From assembly GCA_002279765.1 (NCBI GenBank), contig NCCR01000340.1:1-7631 (forward strand): a DNA stretch of 7,631 nt. Direction: 5' to 3'. Below, piece by piece: positions 1-6,273 of the stretch. Position numbers and translations under genes: made by a program. Within the stretch, counting starts at the first letter, position 1; each line of letters starts with the position of its first letter. The stretch comes from Verrucomicrobia bacterium 12-59-8 (GTDB lineage Bacteria > Verrucomicrobiota > Verrucomicrobiae > Verrucomicrobiales > Verrucomicrobiaceae). Below the pieces are notes generated by a model that was not told where the DNA came from, searched no databases, and saw only the letters and a program-made list of their open reading frames with translations.

Positions 1-185
1 GGCGTCTGCTTGAGCAGCGCCTGCATCAGGCGGCAGCCGCCGAGGTAATCATGGTGGCCGACCTTGTCCACCTCCTTCACCTTGCCGGCGACGAGGACGA
101 TCTTAACGCTGTCAGCAGCCCAAGAGGAAGAAGTGCACAGGGCTGAAGCAGCGAGAGAGAGAATGAAACGTGAACGGGAAATCAT
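1..185 (-). CDS. ThuA-like exported protein, N-terminal part (runs off left edge)
   Basis: Only the first 61 codons are in the window. The start is the ATG at 185-183. An in-frame TAG at complement 209-207 with no start codon between fixes it as the first possible start. The protein opens with a Sec signal peptide: basic MISRSRF, a hydrophobic stretch to about residue 16, and a likely cut after SWA-A near residue 23. The mature end reads SVKIVLVAGK, then GHHDYLGGCRLMQALLKQ. This matches the first beta strand and following loop and helix of ThuA-like (trehalose-utilisation, class I glutamine-amidotransferase fold) proteins, where a VLVAGxxxH...GxHxxxxGCxLL pattern is typical. These are usually secreted proteins of unknown reaction in Verrucomicrobia and Planctomycetes, often near sugar or polysaccharide genes. 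It lies 59 bases after the hydrolase on the same strand, so co-transcription is likely. No Shine-Dalgarno motif is visible. The family call rests on about 35 mature residues. Confidence 0.72.
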   Translation of the reverse strand, partial: MISRSRFILSLAASALCTSSSWAADSVKIVLVAGKVKEVDKVGHHDYLGGCRLMQALLKQT

Positions 186-244
186 GGTGGGTAAGTGGAA
201 GGCAGTCTAAACGAACACACTTACCGGGAAATGTCTCCCAATCT
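186..244. other. Spacer between hydrolase and ThuA-like genes
   Basis: These 59 bases separate two minus-strand genes. I see no hairpin followed by a T-run and no good promoter boxes, so readthrough from the hydrolase gene into the ThuA-like gene is plausible. No GGAGG-like ribosome site precedes the ATG at 185. Confidence 0.5.
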
Positions 245-1348
245 TCAAGGCCGGGTGATCTGGCCATCGCGCTGAAACATCTGCCAGTCGGCGGCATAGG
301 CGGCGTTGATGAGCCAGGAGGCGGTGGCTTTGTCTCCAGTGAATGAGGCATTGGGCGCTGTGTTCAGCGTTTGATAACCTCCTTGAATGACATCCCAGTT
401 TTTACCGAGCGAGCCGCTCTCAAGCGCCAGTGTATTGAGCTTCACCGGACTTTTGAGCGGATCAGCATCGGCAGGGACGCGGGAGGCGAAGGTGTGGCGC
501 AGGAAAGAGAACACCAGAGGCCAGGTTTTTTCGCCGGGGCCGTGACCTGTCCTGGGCTCCACGGCATGATTCCATAAGGCGCTGTGCTTCTTCCGCATGG
601 CTTCAACAACGCCCATGTTCTCAGCTTTCGAGGGGCGGGCGAAGAAGGCGTCATCTTCACCAAAGATGATGAGGGCAGGGATCTGGGCCGCGCCGGGTTG
701 ATAGACCTGATAGGTGGTGCCTGGGCGCATGGAAACCCAGCCCCACACACGCGGGCTGTCAGCAGAGAAGATGGCGGAGAAGCCGGTGCCGTTTGAGTGG
801 CCGTAGAGAAAGAGCGGCGCATTTTCGAGCTCGGCATGCTGGGATCTTTGTCCAAAAGTCTTCAACCGTTCATCGAGCAGGCTGCGTGGCCAGAAGCCGC
901 GCTGCATGGGATTGCCGTTGAATTTGAACAGCGCCAGATGCAGCTCGCGGGCAATCTTGCGCAGTTCGGGATGTTTATATAGAGCCTCGCCACTGCCATG
1001 GCCGGAGATGACGACGATGCCTTTGGCCTCAGTGACTTCGCCGGGCAGCCAGAGATCAAATTTGACATCCTCCTTTTTGCCCTCGCCTTTTTCCTTCACG
1101 GCCTGCTGCCACTGCTCATTGGTGAGTTTCCAGTCCCAGCTTCTTTCAACTGCCTGTTGCGGTGAAGGCGTTCCCCATTTGGCTTCATCAAGCACGCCAT
1201 CCCAATTCTTCTGACCCTTCACCTGCGTGTTGGCCCGCACCCAGCCGATGCTGTGGCATTCGGGCAGTTGCAGCGTCTCGGTGAGCTCGATGTCAGCGGC
1301 ACGGAGATTTGTCAGCAGGATTGCAGCGACGAGAAATGACAGCTTCAT
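245..1348 (-). CDS. Secreted alpha/beta-hydrolase-fold protein
   Basis: A 367-residue protein. The open frame extends upstream to 1459, but the ATG at 1348 is chosen because it gives a clean Sec signal peptide (MKLSFLVAAILLTNLRA, cut near residue 17-18) and avoids overlap with the upstream gene. The fold is alpha/beta hydrolase: strand IVVISGHGSG (111-120) with a probable oxyanion loop, nucleophile elbow GHSNG with Ser185, strand ALIIFGEDD ending in the candidate acid Asp232/233, and TGHGPGE with catalytic His269. The triad order Ser-Asp-His and the spacing are right for an active esterase, lipase or peptidase-like enzyme. The substrate cannot be told. About 100 residues precede the fold and about 80 follow it (after roughly residue 285); I do not recognise either part. 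It starts 17 bases after the DUF1552 stop, so the two are almost certainly co-transcribed, and it is predicted to act in the periplasm. No Shine-Dalgarno motif is visible. Confidence 0.85.
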   Translation of the reverse strand: MKLSFLVAAILLTNLRAADIELTETLQLPECHSIGWVRANTQVKGQKNWDGVLDEAKWGTPSPQQAVERSWDWKLTNEQWQQAVKEKGEGKKEDVKFDLWLPGEVTEAKGIVVISGHGSGEALYKHPELRKIARELHLALFKFNGNPMQRGFWPRSLLDERLKTFGQRSQHAELENAPLFLYGHSNGTGFSAIFSADSPRVWGWVSMRPGTTYQVYQPGAAQIPALIIFGEDDAFFARPSKAENMGVVEAMRKKHSALWNHAVEPRTGHGPGEKTWPLVFSFLRHTFASRVPADADPLKSPVKLNTLALESGSLGKNWDVIQGGYQTLNTAPNASFTGDKATASWLINAAYAADWQMFQRDGQITRP

Positions 1349-1365
1349 GAAATGAGGTGGGTGAT

Positions 1366-2652
1366 TTATGCGATGAGTTCCTTCAGCACGCCGGAGCTGT
1401 CGCCGTGGCGTTCGGCATTCACACCGATGCCGTGCAGCAGCGTGAGCCAGGCATTGCACAGCGGCGTGTCCTTGGGGGCGACGATGTTGTGGCCGAGTTT
1501 GATACCCGCACCGCCGCCGGTGAGGAGCGTGGGGCAGTTATCGAGGCTGTGCTCGGTGCGGATGTTGCTGCCGTAAGCGAGGGCAACGTGGTCGAAGAGA
1601 CGGCTGCCGTCGGCTTCCTTGGTGGCTTTCAGTTTGTCGATGAGTCCGGCGAGCAGATCGCTCTGCGTGAGATCGCGCTGCTTGGAGGCCTCGAGTTTTT
1701 CGCCCAGGGTCGAGTGGTAGTGGCTCATGTCATGCGGGGCGACTTTGATGCCGATGCTGGTGAGCAGGGTGCTGACCGGCTGGCGATAGGTGAGGACGCG
1801 GGTGCTGTCCGTCTGCATCGCCGCGAGCATGATGTCATACATGATCTTGATTTCCTCTTTTCCCGCGAGACCGGGCGCTGGCTCGGGAACCGGCGCCTGG
1901 GGCTGCGGCACGCCAATCCACTGCTCGTCCTTGCTCAGGCGCGTTTCGATGTCGCGGATGCCCTGGAAGTATTCATCGAGCTTGCCCTTGTCCGTTTTGC
2001 CGAGGCCGCGCTGCATGACACGGGCATTCTCCATCACGGTGTCGAGCACGCTACGCTTCTGGGCGAGCATGGCCTTCTGCTGCTCGATGGGCGTGGTGTC
2101 CTTGGAAAAGAGCCGGTGGTAGGCTTCCACGGGGCCCTTGTGTCCGCCGATGGGTTTGCCGCTGACATCCCATGCCATGGAAAGCCCAGGGCCATGGCCT
2201 GACGACTCGGCGTTTTCGCTGCCATTGAGCTGCAGAGAGCCAAAGCGCGTGTCGAGGCCGAGCTTGGCCGCAGCCACCTGATCTGCGGAGATGCTGTTGT
2301 GAAAGTTCTGTCCCGGCTCGCCAAAGCGATTCGCCCCCGTGAGCCACATGGTGCTGCCCCAGTGGCCGTCGTTGCTGTACTTGTTCCAAAGCCCCTGCAC
2401 GACGCTGAAGTCCGCCTTGTGTCTTGCGAGCGGCTTCAATCCTTCAGGCAGGGTGTAATTCACGCCGGGTTGTTTGATGTCAGGAAACCAGCTCTCTGTG
2501 GTGATCCCCCAGCCGAAGCCGAGAAACACGAGCCGCTTTGGCGGAGTCGCTGGAGCTGCTGCCGAGGCGAAGCGGCGGAAGCCAAAGGATTCCAGTGCCG
2601 GCAGGGCAATGAGCGCGGTGCTGGATTGAAGGAAGTGGCGGCGGGTTTTCAT
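1366..2652 (-). CDS. DUF1552 family protein with Tat signal
   Basis: A 428-residue protein, close to the usual DUF1552 length, starting at the ATG at 2652. The N-terminus is a twin-arginine signal: RRHFLQ at 4-9, then a hydrophobic stretch STALIALPAL and a likely cut after the Ala-rich segment near residue 33. Family features include the strand RLVFLGFGWG (40-49), VVQGLWN (84-90), DGHWGSTMWLTGAN (95-108), a DSTRVLTYR segment (282-290), HDMSHYH (307-313), and the C-terminal NCPTLLTGGGAGIKLGHN (372-389) with TPLCNAWLTLLHGIGV (396-411). DUF1552 proteins resemble the alkaline-phosphatase/sulfatase-like DUF1501 group in overall plan, but their reaction is not established. They are typically encoded directly after a DUF1592-type cytochrome protein, and the two are thought to work together outside the cytoplasm. 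Here that neighbour exists but an inverted cassette lies between them. The downstream hydrolase follows after 17 bases. No Shine-Dalgarno motif precedes the start. Confidence 0.93.
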   Translation of the reverse strand: MKTRRHFLQSSTALIALPALESFGFRRFASAAAPATPPKRLVFLGFGWGITTESWFPDIKQPGVNYTLPEGLKPLARHKADFSVVQGLWNKYSNDGHWGSTMWLTGANRFGEPGQNFHNSISADQVAAAKLGLDTRFGSLQLNGSENAESSGHGPGLSMAWDVSGKPIGGHKGPVEAYHRLFSKDTTPIEQQKAMLAQKRSVLDTVMENARVMQRGLGKTDKGKLDEYFQGIRDIETRLSKDEQWIGVPQPQAPVPEPAPGLAGKEEIKIMYDIMLAAMQTDSTRVLTYRQPVSTLLTSIGIKVAPHDMSHYHSTLGEKLEASKQRDLTQSDLLAGLIDKLKATKEADGSRLFDHVALAYGSNIRTEHSLDNCPTLLTGGGAGIKLGHNIVAPKDTPLCNAWLTLLHGIGVNAERHGDSSGVLKELIA

Positions 2653-2703
2653 GGGCGTGGGGTGAGAGTTGCGATCGAACAGAAAGTGTGACAGGAATCA
2701 TGC
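2653..2703. promoter_or_regulatory. Short divergent spacer, start-to-start, between DUF1552 and the cassette
   Basis: Only 51 bases separate the minus-strand ATG of DUF1552 (2652) from the plus-strand ATG of the small cassette gene (2704). If the cassette has its own promoter, it must lie here or inside the DUF1552 coding region. DUF1552 needs either a promoter here or transcription through the cassette antisense strand. I found no convincing -35/-10 pair in either direction. A perfect CATGCATG palindrome lies at 2699-2706 over the start codon; it may be chance. Confidence 0.35.
2693..2696 (+). promoter_or_regulatory. Probable Shine-Dalgarno AGGA for the small cassette gene
   Basis: AGGA lies 7 bases before the ATG at 2704, a normal spacing. 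It decides between this ATG and the one at 2700, which opens a frame of only ten codons. The minus-strand genes and the gene at 6274 lack any comparable motif. Confidence 0.45.
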
Positions 2704-2905
2704 ATGTTGACGGATACAACGATTCAAGCTGAGCAGATTCGTCTGCGCGCTTTGCGGGCCATGAGCCCGACCAGGCGTCTTTCCATGGCGGTGGGCTGGA
2801 GCCAGTCGGTACGTGAGATGAGCCGAGCTGGATTGCGCCGACAGCACCCTGCTGGGAGCCGACCTTGCTGCGAAAGTGTACGGCCCGCTGAACGCTCATG
2901 GATGA
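2704..2905 (+). pseudogene. Small partner protein of the nucleotidyltransferase, apparently frameshifted
   Basis: The frame from the ATG at 2704 gives 70 residues, ending at a TAG at 2914-2916 inside the next gene. The first 49 residues (to ...AGLRRQHP, about 2850) resemble small helical proteins often encoded just before nucleotidyltransferases of the type found next door: an RALRAMSPTRRL segment, then a helix ending in AGLRRQHP. After HP the frame turns into an unconvincing Cys/Arg/Ser-rich tail. A different frame from 2849 reads LLGADLAAKVYGPLNAHG and stops at TGA 2903-2905, which overlaps the nucleotidyltransferase ATG (2898) as expected for a translationally coupled pair. The likely explanation is a deletion not divisible by three between HP and LLG, also removing roughly a dozen residues normally there. 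The family comparison is from memory and its function is unknown; an antitoxin-like or regulatory role is only a guess. An intact short divergent protein of 70 residues is the alternative. Confidence 0.6.
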
Positions 2906-3476
2906 CACACTCATAGCTGCTCTGGCTGCTGCGAATGTTCTGGATGAACTGGGCGTCCGTTGGTTTCTCGGCGGTTCACTGGCCAGTTCCGTCCATGGCA
3001 TCCCCCGGGCGACATTCGATGCTGACATCATGGCAGATTTGGGCGCGCAGCATGTGCGCCCATTCATCAAGCGGCTCGGTGAGGAATGGTATGCGGACGA
3101 GGGAGCCATCATGGATGCGATCAACCACCGGTCGTCGTTCAATCTCATCCATTTCGCCACGGCGATGAAGGTGGATGTGTTTCTGCCCAAGCCGCGCCGA
3201 TTTGACAGCGGTGAGTTTACCAGATCACGCAAGATGTCGGTAGCCGAAGGCAGCAGTGTCGAGGCGTCCGTATGCTGCGCGGAGGACATCGTCGTGGCAA
3301 AGTTGGAATGGTATCGCCTCGGCGGGGAAGACTCGGAGCGGCAATGGCAGGATGTGCTGGGCGTACTGCGGCTCAACAGCGGTCGGCTGGACATCGATCT
3401 GCTCCGCCAGAGTGCGGATGAAGTCGGAGTCTCTGATCTGCTGCAAAGAGCGCTCGATTTGGCTGCGGCTGGATAA
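2898..3476 (+). CDS. Nucleotidyltransferase-fold protein (AbiEii/MNT-like)
   Basis: A 192-residue protein. The ATG at 2898 is the first possible start, because an in-frame TGA lies at 2889-2891. The polymerase-beta-type nucleotidyltransferase signature is complete: FLGGSLAS with Gly25-Gly26-Ser27, then FDADI with Asp41 and Asp43, and a third acidic residue in KVDVFL (Asp93). The C-terminal part, [13 protein letters not shown] (128-140) and [20 protein letters not shown] (150-169), ending [11 protein letters not shown], is typical of the stand-alone bacterial family with this architecture, so I take the gene as full length. Such proteins would transfer a nucleotide to RNA, protein or a small molecule, but the target here is unknown. 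Relatives include type IV AbiEii toxins and MNT antitoxins. Its start overlaps the end of the small upstream gene. Its last 252 bases lie antisense to the DUF1592 frame. It stands alone in orientation among minus-strand genes, which suggests horizontal arrival. Confidence 0.87.
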   Translation: MDDTLIAALAAANVLDELGVRWFLGGSLASSVHGIPRATFDADIMADLGAQHVRPFIKRLGEEWYADEGAIMDAINHRSSFNLIHFATAMKVDVFLPKPRRFDSGEFTRSRKMSVAEGSSVEASVCCAEDIVVAKLEWYRLGGEDSERQWQDVLGVLRLNSGRLDIDLLRQSADEVGVSDLLQRALDLAAAG

Positions 3477-6071
3477 GGGAAGGACTTCATTTGGTGGGGG
3501 GCGGCCCAGGGCGAACTCGATGAGAGCCTCGCTGAAGCTTCGGGCAAAGGCGACTGACTTGGAGGCGATGATGTCGCGCAGTTCGAAGAAGTTTTTGAAT
3601 GCGGGGCCTTTGTAGAGAGCGGCGGCGGCTTCGATAGTCCAGGTTTTCTTGGACTTGGGATCGGGTTTGCCATTGGCGTCGATGGCCATGTAGCTGTCTT
3701 CGGTGCGCCACTGTCCGGCGGCATCGAAGTTCTCCAAGCCGAAGCCGACGGGGTCGATCTTACGATGGCAGCTGGCGCACTGCGGATCCTCCTGATGGGC
3801 GAGCAAGCGTTCGTGCGTGGTGAGCACTTTACCCGCGAGCCGCGTGATCGCGGGGACGTTGGCAGGGGCGGGTGGTGGCGGGTCATGCAGCAGTTTGCGC
3901 AGCACCCAGGCACCGCGTTCGACGGGGCTGGTGCGTTCGCCATTGCCGCCCATGAAGTGGATGGCGGCCATGCCGAGCAATCCGCCACGTGGCGAGCCCT
4001 TGGGCAGCGACACTTTTTCATAGCCATCGCCCTTCACTCCGGGGATGCCGTAGTAGTGGGCGAGCACGCGGTTGATCATCACGTAGTCTGCTTTCAAGAG
4101 ATCGCGCAGGCTCGAGTTGTGCCGCATGATGTGAGCGATGGTTTCATGGATCTCTCCCTTGGCCGCCACCTTGGTGCCGGTGTCAAAGCGAGGATACAGT
4201 GCACGATTGACTTCAAAGAAGTCGATTCGATCGAGACCAAGCCACTGATGCGTGAAGGCTTCGAGAAAATCTGCCGAACGCGGATCATTGAGCAGGCGCT
4301 CTGTTTGTGCGGTGAGCACTTCCGGCTTCTGCAATTCTCCGTTCCGCCCCAGATCAAGCAGATGTTTATCGGGCGGTGAACTCCAAAGGAAATACGACAG
4401 GCGCGTGGCAAGCTCCATGCCCGTCAACTGCCGACGCTTCTCGTCTGGTGTGGGCTCCGCGAGGTAAAGATACATGGGGGATGACAGCACCACGGCCAGC
4501 GTCTCCTTCAGCGCCGCGCTGTGCTTGTCGCCCGCTTTGCGGCGCACTTCGTAGAGGCTGAGCAGGCGGTCGATGTAGTTTGCCGGTGGCGTTGTGCCAC
4601 GGAATGCCTCTGTGGCAAAGCGCTCCAGCGCGATTCGGAGTTCGGGCGCAGCAGGCGCAGGTGATTTATCATCCAGTGGTATGCCAAGCGCCACAATGCC
4701 GGATGGCTTGGGCTTGTCGGTTTTTGGTGCGCGTTCGATTTCGATCCAATCCACCCACAACGTGAGCTCGGGACCTATGCCATTGCGCTTGACCGCTTCG
4801 GCTCGCTTGCGACCGCCTTCTTCATTGGTGTCCCAACTGCCTTTTTCCCGGACGAACAGCAGGCGGTTCTCCCGCGTCAGGTTGCTGCGTGTCAGAGTCA
4901 GTGGAATCTCGATCACCTGCGGCTTTTCTATTGTGCCAGTGATTTCATGGGTGGCCATGACACGCCCGGTGCGGGCGTAGATGCCGAAGTCGAGGAAGCG
5001 CCGTTCTGGAGGAGCGTCTTTGGTCGTAGCAGCTTTCACGCGCACGATGTAGTCGCCCACGGGCCAGTCGAAGGGCACGAGCAGTTCGATGTAGTTCACG
5101 TTCAGCTCCGCTGGATGCCGGGTCTGCGTGCCGAGGTAGGCCCCCTTGTCCACCGCAGGCTGCGCCATGTAATACTGGTGATACTTCAGCCAGCCTGCAC
5201 CCAGTGAATCGTTGGCGAGATCAGCGTCGTTCTCGCCTTTCTTATCAAAGCCAAAGGTTCGTGGGTTCGGTGCGCCGGGAATCCGGGCCCACTCGCGGCG
5301 GAAGATGCTGTCGTTCTTCGATTCCTTGCGGATCTTCGCGACGATATCCTTGTTCTCAGGCTTGGCCGCTGCTTCCTCCACTGCTTTGACCCAGCGTTCG
5401 GCACGGGCTTTGGCATCAATTTGATGTGCCACAAACTTCTGCACGACAGGCGTTGTCGTTTCGGCTTCGTAGTGCAGCTTTTTTTCCACGCCCGCCGCAG
5501 CCTGCCACGCAAAGGCTTCTTCCAAGGCCTCACGTCCAAGAACCTGATACTGCTCAAACTGGTTGGCCGACATGAAGAGGTTTGCCCCTACTGTGTCGAA
5601 ACCACCTGCGCCGCTGTCTGCTGGCAGGTCGGACACATTGATCTCCACGCCGAGCAGCTCTCGCAGGGTGTTGCGGTATTCGCGGCGATTCAGCCGCCGC
5701 ATGGTGATGACGCCATTCTGATCTCCCAAAGTGCGCCGGGCCGCGACCATCACGTTCGCCAGATCATCGAGAAAGTCGGCCTTCGCTTCATTCTTCGGCT
5801 GTTTTTCATCCTCAGGCGGCATGTCGCCCGAGTTCATTTGATTGAGCACCTTCTGCCATTTTTCGGCAGTCTCGATGTTCGTGATTTCAAAGGGCAGATC
5901 ATCCACACGGAACTTTCCTTTTTGCTTATCAGGGCCGTGGCACGAGACGCAAGTCTCTTGGAACAAAGCCTTGTGCCGTTGGTCCATGACAGCGAGGCCC
6001 TGTGCCTCAGCGGCGTGAGTGAGGGCATGGGCAGACAGCAGGACGGCAATAAGCAGAAACGGACGGTTCAT
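3225..6071 (-). CDS. DUF1592/DUF1588 family exported cytochrome-c protein, C-terminus replaced
   Basis: A 948-residue protein read from the ATG at 6071. A TTG at 6104 is in frame but spoils the signal peptide. A Sec signal ([20 protein letters not shown]) is followed by a cytochrome-c-like domain with haem site CVSCH (41-45) and a candidate axial Met in SGDMPPE (84). DUF1587 follows ([17 protein letters not shown], 125-141, to about 180). Next come a helical insert (about 190-310) and a beta-rich, carbohydrate-binding-like region (about 325-447). Then DUF1595 ([12 protein letters not shown], about 481-540), DUF1592 ([14 protein letters not shown], about 550-675), DUF1588 ([20 protein letters not shown], 695-714, then a second CASCH at 765-769 with [13 protein letters not shown]) and the start of DUF1585 ([20 protein letters not shown], to ALGR at 854-857). 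The remaining ~40-45 residues of DUF1585 are not recognisable. Instead 91 residues (858-948) are read almost wholly from the antisense strand of the nucleotidyltransferase gene. The family is periplasmic and probably redox-active, of unknown substrate. Confidence 0.92.
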   Translation of the reverse strand: MNRPFLLIAVLLSAHALTHAAEAQGLAVMDQRHKALFQETCVSCHGPDKQKGKFRVDDLPFEITNIETAEKWQKVLNQMNSGDMPPEDEKQPKNEAKADFLDDLANVMVAARRTLGDQNGVITMRRLNRREYRNTLRELLGVEINVSDLPADSGAGGFDTVGANLFMSANQFEQYQVLGREALEEAFAWQAAAGVEKKLHYEAETTTPVVQKFVAHQIDAKARAERWVKAVEEAAAKPENKDIVAKIRKESKNDSIFRREWARIPGAPNPRTFGFDKKGENDADLANDSLGAGWLKYHQYYMAQPAVDKGAYLGTQTRHPAELNVNYIELLVPFDWPVGDYIVRVKAATTKDAPPERRFLDFGIYARTGRVMATHEITGTIEKPQVIEIPLTLTRSNLTRENRLLFVREKGSWDTNEEGGRKRAEAVKRNGIGPELTLWVDWIEIERAPKTDKPKPSGIVALGIPLDDKSPAPAAPELRIALERFATEAFRGTTPPANYIDRLLSLYEVRRKAGDKHSAALKETLAVVLSSPMYLYLAEPTPDEKRRQLTGMELATRLSYFLWSSPPDKHLLDLGRNGELQKPEVLTAQTERLLNDPRSADFLEAFTHQWLGLDRIDFFEVNRALYPRFDTGTKVAAKGEIHETIAHIMRHNSSLRDLLKADYVMINRVLAHYYGIPGVKGDGYEKVSLPKGSPRGGLLGMAAIHFMGGNGERTSPVERGAWVLRKLLHDPPPPAPANVPAITRLAGKVLTTHERLLAHQEDPQCASCHRKIDPVGFGLENFDAAGQWRTEDSYMAIDANGKPDPKSKKTWTIEAAAALYKGPAFKNFFELRDIIASKSVAFARSFSEALIEFALGRPPPNEVLPLSSRSQIERSLQQIRDSDFIRTLAEQIDVQPTAVEPQYAQHILPLPLRVFPAEAIPFQLCHDDVLRAAYGRLDTAAFGYRHLA

Positions 6072-6273
6072 CAGGGGGAGAAACAAACGCAGTGGGACGA
6101 TCAATGTATCTCGCTCTCATCGTCAAAAGCGGACGAAGAAAATGCAGGTATTCTTCCGAGGGCCGCCGCCTTCCCGGACAGAATCAAGGGAATAAAATTC
6201 ATTTTTTGCCTCAAGATTCCCCGCGCACGGAAAGGGCGGTCGATTAATCTGGGCTCACTGATCCTTTCCTTTT
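6072..6273. promoter_or_regulatory. Divergent intergenic region between DUF1592 and A2M-like genes
   Basis: These 202 bases separate two genes pointing away from each other, so promoters for both should lie here. An AT-rich patch occurs around 6190-6207. A TAATCT at 6245-6250 could be a -10 box for the rightward gene, but no matching -35 sits at normal spacing. On the minus strand a TTGACG occurs near 6120, without a good -10 at 16-18 bases. Neither promoter can be assigned with confidence. I see no hairpin, repeat or small gene in the stretch. Confidence 0.4.

Noticed and set aside
250..266. GGCC...GGCC inverted ends near the hydrolase 3' end, considered as a terminator
   Set aside because: The stem is only four pairs, it lies inside the coding region, and no T-run follows on the minus strand.
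1357..2202. Long plus-strand open frame (281 codons) opposite the DUF1552 gene
   Set aside because: It lies wholly antisense to a gene with clear family motifs. The product is low-complexity, Val/Ala/Gly/Asp-rich, and matches no domain I know. It is a codon-bias shadow in GC-rich DNA.
2647..3508. Weak similarity between the cassette flanks (TTCAT followed by a G-rich run near 2649 and near 3487)
   Set aside because: Both are G-rich with several mismatches and lie inside coding context. This is not enough to call a target-site duplication or terminal repeats.
2480..4027. Long minus-strand open frame (515 codons) spanning the DUF1592 end, the cassette and the DUF1552 start
   Set aside because: It is Ser/Pro/Arg-rich with no recognisable domain, overlaps two well-supported genes in another frame of the same strand, and runs antisense to the nucleotidyltransferase.
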